Shown here: in pieces, positions 1 through 10,366 of the stretch | Layout of the letters: each line of letters opens with the position of its first letter | Numbering within the stretch: position 1 is the stretch's first letter | Assembly (NCBI GenBank): GCA_046292345.1 | Contig: JBKBRC010000010.1 | Location: forward strand, 13,168 to 77,167 | Direction: 5' to 3' | From: JBKBRC01 sp046292345 | Lineage (GTDB): Bacteria > Bacteroidota > Rhodothermia > Rhodothermales > Rubricoccaceae | Length of the DNA stretch: 64,000 bases | The notes under the pieces: model-generated | The model's input: only the letters and a program-made list of their open reading frames with translations | The model's database searches: none | Told to the model about the DNA's origin: nothing | Program-made: the position numbers and the translations under genes

Positions 1-962
1 GGCAGTTCGTCCAGGAAGAGCACGCCGTGGTGCGCAAGCGAAATCTCGCCCGGTAGCGGGTTCGAGCCGCCGCCGCAGAGCCCGGCGTTGGAGACCGTGT
101 GGTGGGGCGCCCGGAAGGGCCGCTCGGTAACGAGCCCGCCGCGCGCGTGCCCGTTGAGCGCGCCGCTGACCGAATGGATCTTGGTCGTCTCGAGGGCCTC
201 GGCGGGCGTGAGCGGCGGCAGGATCGTGGGCAGGCGCCGCGCGAGCATGGTCTTGCCCGAGCCGGGCGGCCCGACGAGCAGGGCGTTGTGGCCGCCGGCC
301 GCGGCGACCTCGAGCGCGCGCTTGACGTAGGCCTGCCCGCGCACGTCGGCGAAGTCCACCGCGTCCGGGGGCGTCGCCGGCGCGAGCGTGTCGGGGGCGG
401 GGCGGAACGGCGGCGCCTGCCCGCCCCGCTCGGCGAGCAGTTCGAACGCCTCGGCGAGCGTGCCGACGGCGTGCACGGCCAGGCCGTCCACGACGGCGGC
501 CTCGGGGGCGTTCTCGCGCGGCACGAGCATGCCCTCCCGCCCGGCGGCGCGCGCGCCGGCGGCCATCGGGAGCACGCCGCGCACGGGCCGCAGCGAGCCG
601 TCGAGCGAGAGCTCGCCGACGATCACGAAGCGGTCCAGCACGGCCTGCTCGAGCGGCGGCCGGCGCTGCTGCGCGAGGGCCTCGGGCAGCGAGGCCAGCA
701 GCCCGAGCGCGATCGGCAGGTCGTAGGCCGAGCCCTCCTTGCGCACGTCGGCCGGCGCCAGGTTGATCGTCACGACGTGCCGCGGCACCGGCAGGCCGCT
801 GTTTTTGAGCGCAGCCCACACGCGGTCGCGGCTCTCGCGCACGGCGCCGTCGGGCAGCCCCACGACGGTCCAGCGCGGCAGGCCGGACTCGGTGTGCGTT
901 TCGATCTCGATGGGGAGCGCGTCCACGCCGAGGACGGCGCTGCTCCAGACGCGGGAGAGCAT
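1..962 (-). CDS. YifB/ComM family Mg-chelatase-like AAA+ ATPase (3' part outside window)
   Basis: About 320 N-terminal residues of a ComM/YifB-type protein; the gene runs off the left edge. It begins MLSRVWSSAVLG, followed by the Lon-protease-like ChlI fold (residues about 20-140) and then the AAA+ module: Walker A GPPGSGKT at about residue 230 and the Walker B region HHGVLFLDELP at the edge. Family members in naturally competent bacteria are hexameric helicases acting in branch migration of incoming DNA; in many other bacteria the role is unknown. ATG at 962 was chosen because it gives the typical family N terminus. Divergent from the antiporter at 1207, with 244 bp between them. Competence is not otherwise shown in this window. 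The rest of the ATPase and the C-terminal Mg-chelatase domain lie outside. Confidence 0.93.
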   Translation of the reverse strand, partial: MLSRVWSSAVLGVDALPIEIETHTESGLPRWTVVGLPDGAVRESRDRVWAALKNSGLPVPRHVVTINLAPADVRKEGSAYDLPIALGLLASLPEALAQQRRPPLEQAVLDRFVIVGELSLDGSLRPVRGVLPMAAGARAAGREGMLVPRENAPEAAVVDGLAVHAVGTLAEAFELLAERGGQAPPFRPAPDTLAPATPPDAVDFADVRGQAYVKRALEVAAAGGHNALLVGPPGSGKTMLARRLPTILPPLTPAEALETTKIHSVSGALNGHARGGLVTERPFRAPHHTVSNAGLCGGGSNPLPGEISLAHHGVLFLDEL

Positions 963-1206
963 GGAAGCGGAAGACAGGTCGGAGGGCGACGGGTGCGAAG
1001 ACCGCAGGGGCGCCCCGAAGACCCTCCCGCGGGCCAGCCGCAACCGCCGAGCCCGAGGCTGCTCCGTAGCCGCCCCGCGGCCCGACGCGGCGGCGAAGAC
1101 TCGGTGCGTGCGGAACGCACCGCTCCGCCGCCGCGTGACCATCTCCCGAGGCGCCTCCGCCGCCGGCACCTTCCAAGACGAGCGCGTCCCCTCCCAAGCG
1201 TCCGCT

Positions 1207-2955
1207 TTGCCCACGATAGACCTCGTCCTTCTCGTCGGAGGACTGCTCCTGCTGCTCGGCATCGCCTCGAGCAAGCTCTCGACGCGCGTGGGCATGCCGG
1301 TGCTCGTCCTCTTCCTCGGGCTCGGCATGCTCGCCGGCTCGGACGGGCCCGGGGGCATCGCCTTCGGCGACTTCGGACTCGCCAACGCGCTCGCGAGCGC
1401 CGCGCTCGCGCTCATCCTTTTCGACGGCGGCCTGCGCACCTCGTGGTCGTCCGTCGCGGCGGCCTGGAAGCCTGCGCTCGTCCTCTCGACGCTCGGCGTG
1501 CTGCTCACCGCCGGCGTGACCGGGCTCGCCGCGTGGGCGCTCCTGGAGTTGCCGCTCGCTCAGGGCCTGCTGCTCGGCGCCATCGTCGGCTCGACCGACG
1601 CCGCGGCCGTGTTCTCGGTCCTGCGCACCAGCGGCCTCCGCCTGCCCGAGCGCCTCACGGCCACGCTCGAGGTCGAGAGCGGCTCGAACGACCCGATGGC
1701 CATCTTCCTCACGCTCGGGCTCGTCGGGCTCATCACGGCCCCGGGCGCGCCCGTGAGCGGACTGCTCGGGCTCTTCGTGGTGCAGTTCGGGGTCGGCGCG
1801 CTCGTCGGCGTGGCCGGCGGGCTGGCGGCCTCGTGGACCGTCAACCGGATCAACCTGGACCATGCCGGGCTCTACCCGCTGCTCGTGGCCGCGGCCGGGC
1901 TCGTCACGTTCGGTGCGGCGGCCGTGCTTGGCGGCAGCGGCTTCCTGGCCGTCTACGTCGCCGGCGTGGTGCTGGGCAACCGGCGGCTGGTCTTCCGCAA
2001 CGGCATCCTGTTCTTCCACGACGCGACGGCCTGGCTGGGCCAGATCGCCCTGTTCGTGATGCTGGGGCTGCTCAGCTTCCCGAGCCGCCTGCCGGGGATT
2101 GTCGGGCCGGGACTGCTGATCGCGCTCGTGCTGATCTTCGTCGCGCGGCCACTCGCGGTATGGCTGTGCACGCGCCCGTTCGGGTTCGACAGGCGCGAGG
2201 TCGGGCTCGTGGCGTGGGCCGGGCTCAAGGGGGCCGTCCCGATCACGCTCGCCACGTTCCCGCTCATGGCCGGCGTCGAGGGCAGCGCGCGCATCTTCGA
2301 CGTCGTCTTCTTCGTCGTGCTGCTCTCGGCCATCTCGCAGGGCTGGACGCTCGCGGGCGTCGCGCGGCGGCTCCGCCTGGCGCAGCCGAGCGTAAGCGTG
2401 CCGCCGGTCTCGGTGGAGTTCAACGCGCTGCGGCACGTAGACGGCGAGGTCGTGGACTACACGGTCGAGCCGTCGGCGCGCGTGGCCGGGCAGGCGCTGC
2501 GCGACGTCGCCATCCCGGAGGGCGTGGCCGTGACGCTCGTCGTGCGCGACGGGACGATCGTGATCCCGCGCGGGACGACGCGCCTGCTGCCCGGAGACCA
2601 CGTCTTCGTGGCCATGCACGCCGCGCTACGCCCGTTCGTGAGCCGCCTCTTCGATCCCTATGCCGAGACGCCGCCGCTGCGCGACGGCCTCACGCTCACG
2701 TTTGCCGAGACGTACACGGTCGGACAGCTGCACCGCTTCTTCGGCATCCCCGGCCCGACGTGGTCTGAGCAGCCCATCGCGGACGTGCGCGCGCGCGAGG
2801 CGGACCCGCACCTCGGGCCGTTCCGCGTCCTGCCGGCCGACGAGCCGGGCTTCGTGCGCCTCGTCTACGACGCCGTCGCCGAGGCCGCCGTGGCCGCGCC
2901 GGCCGCGGCGCCGGTCAGCCCTCCGCCACCCGCTGCGCCAGCCGGTACGCGATGA
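1207..2955 (+). CDS. K+/H+ (or Na+/H+) antiporter, NhaP2/CvrA type, CPA1 family
   Basis: 582-residue inner-membrane cation/proton antiporter. It starts at TTG 1207 (LPTIDLVLLVGG), which gives the family's usual N terminus directly at the first membrane segment; the reading frame is open far upstream but that part is Arg/Pro-rich and unlike the family. About 12 membrane segments cover residues 1-400, with the signatures LILFDGGLRT, GSTDAAAVFSVL and EVESGSNDPMAI (the conserved ND region of the ion site). Residues about 405-500 form a TrkA_C (RCK_C) regulatory domain, and a short tail follows, as in NhaP2-type proteins of about 570-580 residues. Ion selectivity cannot be read from sequence. Its 3' end overlaps the convergent small membrane gene by 41 bp. 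Confidence 0.9.
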   Translation: MPTIDLVLLVGGLLLLLGIASSKLSTRVGMPVLVLFLGLGMLAGSDGPGGIAFGDFGLANALASAALALILFDGGLRTSWSSVAAAWKPALVLSTLGVLLTAGVTGLAAWALLELPLAQGLLLGAIVGSTDAAAVFSVLRTSGLRLPERLTATLEVESGSNDPMAIFLTLGLVGLITAPGAPVSGLLGLFVVQFGVGALVGVAGGLAASWTVNRINLDHAGLYPLLVAAAGLVTFGAAAVLGGSGFLAVYVAGVVLGNRRLVFRNGILFFHDATAWLGQIALFVMLGLLSFPSRLPGIVGPGLLIALVLIFVARPLAVWLCTRPFGFDRREVGLVAWAGLKGAVPITLATFPLMAGVEGSARIFDVVFFVVLLSAISQGWTLAGVARRLRLAQPSVSVPPVSVEFNALRHVDGEVVDYTVEPSARVAGQALRDVAIPEGVAVTLVVRDGTIVIPRGTTRLLPGDHVFVAMHAALRPFVSRLFDPYAETPPLRDGLTLTFAETYTVGQLHRFFGIPGPTWSEQPIADVRAREADPHLGPFRVLPADEPGFVRLVYDAVAEAAVAAPAAAPVSPPPPAAPAGTR

Positions 2956-3148
2956 ACCCGGTCACGCCGAACGTGATCGCGTAGAGCGTCGCGTCGTACG
3001 ACTCGCCGGTCGTGAGCAGGAACAGCCCCGCCGGCACGCCCGCCCCGAGCCCTCCGCCGACCGCAAACGCGACCGAGTAGGCAACCCAGAGAAGCATCGC
3101 GCGGACGGCGCTGAGGGGGCGGGGGCGGGGGGCGACGGGAGCGGCCAT
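2915..3148 (-). CDS. small two-helix membrane protein, unknown
   Basis: 77 residues: a basic, proline-rich N terminus (MAAPVAPRPRPLSAVRAM), then two hydrophobic stretches (about residues 19-45 and 51-66) joined by a short polar loop, so probably a small inner-membrane protein. ATG at 3148. The family is not recognised. The gene lies 36 bp downstream of the Fe-S membrane protein on the same strand and may be its last cotranscribed gene, while its 3' end overlaps the antiporter's end. Codon use fits the surroundings and the hydrophobic pattern is protein-like, but it could still be a chance ORF. Confidence 0.55.
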   Translation of the reverse strand: MAAPVAPRPRPLSAVRAMLLWVAYSVAFAVGGGLGAGVPAGLFLLTTGESYDATLYAITFGVTGFIAYRLAQRVAEG

Positions 3149-3184
3149 GGAGGGGGGAGAGCGGGTACGTGAGCGGGGGGAAGG

Positions 3185-4579
3185 TTACGCGCGCGCGGCG
3201 GGCGTTTGTGCGGCAGGCGGCGCATCCTCCGGCAGCACGTCCAGGTCGGCGATCAGGTTCTGCGTCGCGCGTCCGACGCGCCCGGCGCGCGGGCCGTTCT
3301 CGAGGCGCAGCACGCCGCGCGGACACACCTCGGCGCAGACGCCGCACCCGACGCAGCCGGCGCGCACCACGTTCTGTCCGCGCTGCGCGTACCACCGCAC
3401 GTCGATGCCCATCTCGCAGTACGCGGAGCAGTTGCCGCACGAGATGCACTGCCCGCCGTTGGTCGTGATCCGGAAGCGCGAGAAGAAGCGCTGCTGCAGC
3501 CCGAGGATGGCCGCCATCGGGCAGCCGAAGCGGCACCAGACGCGGCTGCCGAGCAGCGGGTAGAACCCGACGCCCACGACGCCGGCGAAGAGCGCTCCGA
3601 TGTAGAATCCGTACCAGCCGGCCAGGCCGGCGGCGAGCGCGTCGAGCCAGGGCACCTCGGTCGCGGCGGCCAGCCAGAGCGTCCCCGTGACGAGCACGAC
3701 CGCCACGAGGACGCCGTGCACCGTCCACCGCTCGAGGCGCCAGGCGCGCAGGCTCTTGTCCGAGAGGTGGCGATAGGGATCGCCAGCGGTCTCGGCCAGG
3801 CCGCCGCAGCCGCACACCCACGCGCAGTACCACCGCTTGCCGTAGAAGTATGTCAGCACCGGCGTGGCAAGCCCGAGCAGGAGCGCGCCCCAGACGAGCA
3901 TCGCCAGCCCGAGCCGGCCCTCGGCACGCAGCGCTGCGACGGACTCGGGGAAGAACAGGTCGTAGTCCAGCGGCCACGTGTAGTGGAGGTAGAGCTCCGG
4001 CTGCTGCAGGCGTACCAGAAGCGCCGGAAGCGCGAACGCGAGCAGTGTCTGGAACGCCATCACCGAGGCGAGGCGGAGGACGTGGTAGCGCGTCCGGCGG
4101 TAGCGCACGAGCGCGCGCACGCCCATCGCGGCCACGGCGAGCGTGTAGCACGTCGCATAGAGGAACCACTGCCCACCGTTCTCGAGCGTGGCCGGCTGCG
4201 CGCGCAGCAGCCGGCTGAGCGGGTCGCCGAGCGGGATGAGACCGGCCAGCGCCTCGGGACGGAAGTAGAGCAGCCCGTAGAGCCCCGTCAGCACGACGGC
4301 CACGAGCCATGCGACGGCGCCGCGCGCCTGGTTGGACGAGAACATGACGCCGTCGTGGCGGAGCGCGGCCGGGCGCCGCAATCCGTCCAGCCCGTAGACG
4401 ACAGCGCCAAGCCCGAGGCCGCCCAGTACGAGCCACGCGAACGCGACCGGGTGCCGCGCGGCCAGGTCGCTCGCGAGCGCCACGATGGCCGCCAGCACGC
4501 TCACGCCCACGAGCGCGAGCCCGACGCGCTGCACGGCGCTCGGGCGATAGGCCGGGTTGTCGGTCAGGGCGAGACGCAT
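3185..4579 (-). CDS. polytopic membrane 4Fe-4S protein, NapH/NosR/CcoG-like
   Basis: 464 residues, six or so membrane segments, cytoplasmic-type cysteine clusters. Two CxxxC-type motifs follow membrane helices (YCAWVCGCGG and WCRFGCPMAA, the second a CxxxCP as in NapH/NosR), and two ferredoxin [4Fe-4S] motifs lie near the C terminus (CISCGNCSAYCEMG and CVGCGVCAEVCPRG). Such proteins carry electrons between membrane quinones and soluble or periplasmic partners, or act in metal-cofactor assembly. ATG at 4579. It is 37 bp downstream of the FAD oxidoreductase on the same strand, so the pair is probably an operon in which NAD(P)H electrons are passed through FAD to these clusters (inference). No nitrous-oxide, nitrate or cbb3 oxidase gene is nearby, so the specific acceptor is unknown. 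Confidence 0.85.
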   Translation of the reverse strand: MRLALTDNPAYRPSAVQRVGLALVGVSVLAAIVALASDLAARHPVAFAWLVLGGLGLGAVVYGLDGLRRPAALRHDGVMFSSNQARGAVAWLVAVVLTGLYGLLYFRPEALAGLIPLGDPLSRLLRAQPATLENGGQWFLYATCYTLAVAAMGVRALVRYRRTRYHVLRLASVMAFQTLLAFALPALLVRLQQPELYLHYTWPLDYDLFFPESVAALRAEGRLGLAMLVWGALLLGLATPVLTYFYGKRWYCAWVCGCGGLAETAGDPYRHLSDKSLRAWRLERWTVHGVLVAVVLVTGTLWLAAATEVPWLDALAAGLAGWYGFYIGALFAGVVGVGFYPLLGSRVWCRFGCPMAAILGLQQRFFSRFRITTNGGQCISCGNCSAYCEMGIDVRWYAQRGQNVVRAGCVGCGVCAEVCPRGVLRLENGPRAGRVGRATQNLIADLDVLPEDAPPAAQTPAARA

Positions 4580-4616
4580 GGCGGAAGCGGCCGAACGGCC
4601 GGGGGCGGGCCGGGGG

Positions 4617-5858
4617 TCAGCGGAGAGCCGGGGTGAACTCGGCGTCGAAGCGGGCGGCCGGGAGGTCGGCCAGCGCGCGCCCGAGCGGCCAGCGCTCGGC
4701 GATCCAGCGCGTGCAGGTCTCCTGGCGGAGGCGCACGTTCAGGCCGTGCACGCCCACGACGGCCCCCTCCGGCCCCCTCTCGTGCTGGATGCGTAGCAGA
4801 CGGCGTGCGTCGGCCCGCACGAGGGCGGCCTCGCCGCCCCGCGGCACGGGGTCGACCCGCCCGTAGGTCTGCCACTCGAGGTCGAAGAAGCGCGCCGCGT
4901 TGAAGAACACGCCCGGGCGGTACGGCCGCGGCGTACCCAGCAGCCCGAACGCCGCCGTGGCGCCCTGGATGCGGCCGGTGTACCACAGCGCCTCGACGGC
5001 CGGGCGGCCGGGCGGCGGCACGCGGTGCTCGGCGCAGTCGCCGGCGGCGAACACGCCGGGCGCGCTCGCGCGCAGGCAGGCATCGACAAGCACGCCGCGG
5101 CGGACGGCGAGGCCGCTGCCGGCCAGCCAGCCGACGTTGGGCCGCACGCCCGTCCCGACGCCCACGAAGTCGGCCGGGAGCGCTTCCCCCTGCTTCGTCA
5201 CGACGACCAGGCCGCGCCCGCCCGGCCCGGCCTCGACGCGCGCGACCTCGGTCCCGAAGCGCAGGTCCACGCCGTGGCGCCGTATCTCGGCGGCCACGCG
5301 CGCCGCCTCGTCTTCGGGGAACACGCGCGGCAGGTAGCGCGCCTCGCGCACGAGCATCGTCACGGCGAGGCCCCGCACGCGAAGCATCTCGGCCAGCTCG
5401 ACGCCGATCAGCCCCCCCCCCACGACGACGGCGCGCCGCGCGCCGCGCGTGGCGGCCTCCATCCGCTCGAGGTCCTGGAGGTGGTAGAAGCCCTGCACGC
5501 CCGGCCGGTCGCGGCCCGGCCACGGCGGCACGTCCGGGACGGAGCCCGTAGCGACGAGCAGGCGGTCGTAGGCCAGCGGCGGCTGCCCGGCGAGGTACAC
5601 GCGGCGCGCGCCCGTATCGACACCCTCGGCGCGGGCGTGCAGGCACGCGATGCGGCTCTCGCTCCAGAACGCATCCGCATAGGGGCGGAGTTGCGCGGGC
5701 GTGAGCTGGCCCATGTAGACGTACATGAACGCCGTGCGCGCCAGATGCACCGGAGACTCGTCCGATACGAGCGTCAGGCGCGCCGCCGGGTCCCGGGCGC
5801 GGACGTAGCGCGCGGCCGTCACCCCGGCGATGCCGTTGCCGATGATGACGTGGTGCAT
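4617..5858 (-). CDS. FAD/NAD(P)-dependent oxidoreductase, pyridine nucleotide-disulfide type
   Basis: 413 residues. N-terminal Rossmann FAD site IIGNGIAGVTAAR (residues 4-17), central NAD(P) site VVVGGGLIGVELAE (about 140-155) and the second FAD motif GVFAAGDCAEH (about 270). The order matches nitrite-reductase/rubredoxin-reductase-like flavoproteins; no redox-active CxxC is present, so it is not a disulfide reductase. The C-terminal 110 residues (GRIQGATAAFGLLG onwards) resemble the dimerisation domain only loosely. ATG at 5858 is chosen because the Rossmann motif starts four residues later; the frame is open much further upstream but that part overlaps nadK in antisense. Likely cotranscribed with the Fe-S membrane protein. 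Confidence 0.85.
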   Translation of the reverse strand: MHHVIIGNGIAGVTAARYVRARDPAARLTLVSDESPVHLARTAFMYVYMGQLTPAQLRPYADAFWSESRIACLHARAEGVDTGARRVYLAGQPPLAYDRLLVATGSVPDVPPWPGRDRPGVQGFYHLQDLERMEAATRGARRAVVVGGGLIGVELAEMLRVRGLAVTMLVREARYLPRVFPEDEAARVAAEIRRHGVDLRFGTEVARVEAGPGGRGLVVVTKQGEALPADFVGVGTGVRPNVGWLAGSGLAVRRGVLVDACLRASAPGVFAAGDCAEHRVPPPGRPAVEALWYTGRIQGATAAFGLLGTPRPYRPGVFFNAARFFDLEWQTYGRVDPVPRGGEAALVRADARRLLRIQHERGPEGAVVGVHGLNVRLRQETCTRWIAERWPLGRALADLPAARFDAEFTPALR

Positions 5859-5953
5859 GGACGAGGATGCCCGGACGGGCGCTTCGGACGGACAGGCAGA
5901 CCTGAGTCTACGGCTCCGGCACGTCGCACAGGCGGCGGCGTTCCGGAGCCGGC

Positions 5954-5961
5954 TACCTTGC
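5954..5961 (+). promoter_or_regulatory. putative -7 box TACCTTGC for nadK
   Basis: TACCTTGC resembles the Bacteroidota sigma-A -7 consensus TAnnTTTG and lies 33 bp before the nadK ATG in the intergenic region shared with the divergent FAD gene. No clear -33 TTG partner was found. The call rests on recurrence of the same box before many genes here. Confidence 0.45.
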
Positions 5962-5994
5962 GCGCGCTCGCCCCTCCCCTTCAGCGCTGGCCTC

Positions 5995-6855
5995 ATGAAC
6001 TTCGGCATCGTCGGTAACACGGAAAAGGACGGCCTCTGGCCCGCCGTCGCGGACCTACTCGCGCTGCTCGCGCGCGAGGGGCACTCCGCGTGCGTCTCCG
6101 AAAGCATCGCCGCGGGCTTCGCCGCCCGCGGCCTACCGCCGCCCACCGCCGCCGCGCGCCCGGCCGAGGGCGCCGACGTGCTGCTCTCGTTCGGGGGCGA
6201 TGGCTCGCTGCTGCGCGCCGCGCATGAGGCCGGTGCGACGCCCCTGCTCGGCGTCAACATCGGCCGGCTGGGCTTCCTGACGAAAGCGGAGGTCTCGGAC
6301 CTTCCCGAGGTTGTCGCGCAGCTCGCCGACGGGCGCGCCGGCACCGAGGAGCGCCTCACGCTCGCTGTAGACATGGCCGGCGCCACGCCTGACGTGCCCG
6401 CCTGGGCGCTCAACGACGTCGTCGTCGACAAGTCCGGCACGACGAGCATGATCCAGATCGAGACGCACATCGACGGGCGCTTCCTCAACACCTACTGGGC
6501 CGATGGCCTCATCGCGGCCACGCCCACCGGCTCGACCGCCTACTCGCTCTCGGTCGGCGGGCCGATCCTCTCGCCGCGCACCGACGCGCTCGTGCTCACG
6601 CCGATCGCGCCGCACACGCTCACGGCACGGCCCATCGTGCTGCCGGCCTCGGCGGAGCTGACGATGCGCGTCGTCACGCGCGGCCACCCGTATGCCTTCG
6701 CCGTGGACGGGGTCTCGGCACTCGTCGAGACGACCGAGGCCGTCATCCGCGTCCGGCGCGGCGCGCACGCCGTGCGCCTGGTCACGCTCCCCGGCCGCGA
6801 CTACTACGCCACCGTGCGCGACAAGCTGAAGTGGGGCCAGAGCGGCGTCTTCTAG
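5995..6855 (+). CDS. nadK: NAD kinase
   Basis: 286 residues; phosphorylates NAD to NADP, the cell's NADP source. The hallmark GGDG motif appears as SFGGDGSLLRAAHEAG (about residues 64-80), followed by NIGRLGFLT, LNDVVVDK and ATPTGSTAYSLSVGGPIL, the substrate-binding loops of the ppnK family. The canonical NxGxxGFLT is kept with I in place of the common E/L. ATG at 5995 gives the usual N terminus (MNFGIVGN) and a normal length. It is divergently arranged with the FAD oxidoreductase and followed by an EamA transporter after 136 bp, so probably monocistronic. Confidence 0.96.
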   Translation: MNFGIVGNTEKDGLWPAVADLLALLAREGHSACVSESIAAGFAARGLPPPTAAARPAEGADVLLSFGGDGSLLRAAHEAGATPLLGVNIGRLGFLTKAEVSDLPEVVAQLADGRAGTEERLTLAVDMAGATPDVPAWALNDVVVDKSGTTSMIQIETHIDGRFLNTYWADGLIAATPTGSTAYSLSVGGPILSPRTDALVLTPIAPHTLTARPIVLPASAELTMRVVTRGHPYAFAVDGVSALVETTEAVIRVRRGAHAVRLVTLPGRDYYATVRDKLKWGQSGVF

Positions 6856-6979
6856 CCCCCATTTTCTGACCGCATTTCCGACTGGCCTCCGCCGCGCGCC
6901 TTGCGCGGCTGCGCCCGGGCGGGCCGGTGAATCCCTCTCGAAGTGCACCTGCGGCGTGCCTCGCGGTGGGGGGCACAGG

Positions 6980-6987
6980 TACGTTGC
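6980..6987 (+). promoter_or_regulatory. putative -7 box TACGTTGC for the EamA transporter
   Basis: TACGTTGC lies only 4 bp before the ATG at 6992. If it is the -7 box, transcription would begin at or within a base or two of the start codon, that is, a leaderless mRNA. Confidence 0.4.
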
Positions 6988-6991
6988 GCCC

Positions 6992-7993
6992 ATGCCTCCG
7001 CCCCTCGACGCCTCGCAGCCCACGCCGGCGCCCACCCTCGGCGCCGCCCCCCTCGTCGACGCCGGGCAGAGCATATGGGCCGCGCGCCGCGACGCGCTCG
7101 TGGCGCGCCGAGACGCGCGGCGGGGGGCGCTCTTCATGGCCGGCAGCGCGCTCGGCTTCTCAGTAATGAGTCTGCTCGTCAAGCTGGTCTCGGCCGAGCT
7201 GCCGACGATGCAGATCGTGTTTTTCCGTTCGATGATCATGGGCGCGTTCACGCTCGTGCTCATCCGGCGCTACGCCGCGCCCGTCGTGGGCACGCGCGTC
7301 CGCCTGCTGCTTGCCCGCGGGTTCATTGGGGCGGCGGCGATGGCGCTGCTCTACCTCGCGCTGGCGCGCCTCCCACTCGGCGACGCGACGACGCTCCACT
7401 ACACGGCGCCCGTGTGGACGGCCCTCTCGGCAGCGTTCCTGCTCGGCGAGCGCCTGCGCCCGCTCGTCCTGGCCGGCACGGCCGTGTGCCTGGGCGGCGT
7501 CGTGCTTGTGGCGCAGCCGGCGTTCCTGTTCGGCGCGCGCGCCGACGCGCTCGACCTCGTCGGCGTGGGCCTAGCGCTGAGCAGCGCCGTCCTCTCGGGG
7601 CTGGCCTACACGTTCGTCCGGCAGCTCCGCACGACCGATCACCCGCTCACGATCGTGCTCTACCTCGGGGGCGCCGGCATGGCCATCTCGCTCCCGTTCG
7701 CCGCCACCTGGCTCTGGCCGACGTTCGGCGCGTGGGCGGCCCTGTTCGGCATCGGCGCAGCCACGCAGGTCGGGCAGCTCTGCCTCACGCGCGGGCTGCA
7801 CCTGCTTGAGGCCGGCACGGCCACAGCGATCGGGTACCTCCAGATCGTGTTCGCGTTCGGATGGGGGGTGCTCGTGTTCGGCGAGACGCCCGAGGCGCTC
7901 AGCTTCGGCGGCGCGCTGCTCGTGCTCTCGAGCGTGCTGCTGATCGTGCGGCGCGCGCGCGCCGCAGAGCCGTCCGCGCCGGCCGAGCGCTGA
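6992..7993 (+). CDS. DMT-superfamily transporter with two EamA domains
   Basis: 333 residues with ten predicted membrane helices arranged as two EamA repeats (about residues 48-180 and 198-322). The N-terminal 45 residues are polar and alanine/proline-rich. Substrates of this family (amino acids, nucleosides, drugs, others) cannot be inferred from sequence. The frame is open 12 codons further upstream (GTG-type start at 6956), but ATG 6992 follows the TACGTTGC box closely and is preferred. The ending APAER-stop lies inside a short repeated segment. Confidence 0.85.
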   Translation: MPPPLDASQPTPAPTLGAAPLVDAGQSIWAARRDALVARRDARRGALFMAGSALGFSVMSLLVKLVSAELPTMQIVFFRSMIMGAFTLVLIRRYAAPVVGTRVRLLLARGFIGAAAMALLYLALARLPLGDATTLHYTAPVWTALSAAFLLGERLRPLVLAGTAVCLGGVVLVAQPAFLFGARADALDLVGVGLALSSAVLSGLAYTFVRQLRTTDHPLTIVLYLGGAGMAISLPFAATWLWPTFGAWAALFGIGAATQVGQLCLTRGLHLLEAGTATAIGYLQIVFAFGWGVLVFGETPEALSFGGALLVLSSVLLIVRRARAAEPSAPAER

Positions 7994-8023
7994 GCCAAGC
8001 GCTGCCGGGCCGAGCGCTGCTGA
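7982..8023. repeat. imperfect 12-15 bp tandem repeat over the EamA gene stop codon
   Basis: Three diverged copies of GCCGAGCGCTG plus 1-4 extra bases, the first ending in the TGA stop at 7993. The repeat copies the last codons (AER) and stop downstream of the gene. Confidence 0.6.
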
Positions 8024-8044
8024 GGCAGGCGGACGCCGGTCTGG

Positions 8045-9979
<1,935 letters not shown>

Positions 9980-10285
9980 TTCGGGGCGGAGCTGCAGGTG
10001 GGTCTGGTTCTCAGAGCGGGCCGCGCGCGCGGGGCGATGCGTCAGGAGCGCGCGGGGCGATGCGTCAGGAGCGCGCAGGTGGCAGGACAACCTCGACGGG
10101 CGGCGGCGTGACGCTGCGGAGCGTACCGCGTTCGATGATCGTGCGNNNNNNNNNNNNNNNNNNNNNNNNNNNNNNNNNNNNNNNNNNNNNNNNNNNNNNN
10201 NNNNNNNNNNNNNNNNNNNNNNNNNNNNNNNNNNNNNNNNNNNNNGCGCGCGGGGCGATGCGTCAGGAGCGCGCGGGGCGATGCG
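9980..10285. other. parC-parE intergenic stretch containing a 100-N scaffold gap
   Basis: This 306-bp stretch has no gene. It holds 100 N (10146-10245) flanked by two identical 121-bp segments that both carry the 3' end of the upstream topoisomerase gene. If the duplicate is an unmerged contig overlap, the true spacer between the two genes is only about 85 bp. Confidence 0.85.
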
Positions 10286-10366
10286 TCAGGAGCGCGCAGG
10301 TGGCAGGACAACCTCGACGGGCGGCGGCGTGACGCTGCGGAGCGTACCGCGTTCGATGATCGTGCG
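10025..10366. repeat. 121-bp identical copies on both sides of a scaffold gap, each with a 23-bp tandem repeat
   Basis: 10025-10145 and 10246-10366 are base-for-base identical (offset 221). Each begins with two copies of a 23-bp unit starting gcgcgcggggcgatgcgtca; the unit includes the reverse-strand TGA stop of the subunit A gene. The left copy reads on into what would be the last codons of that gene. Most simply, two contigs ending in the same 121 bp were joined with N instead of being merged. Confidence 0.85.

Noticed and set aside
99..2768. 889-codon open frame over the YifB start and antiporter
   Set aside because: Arg/Gly/Ala-rich composition without any motif; an overlapping-frame artefact of 70% GC.
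6891..6909. Hairpin GCCGCGC / GCGCGGC after nadK as a terminator
   Set aside because: Short stem, no T-run, and such inverted repeats are frequent by chance at this GC content.
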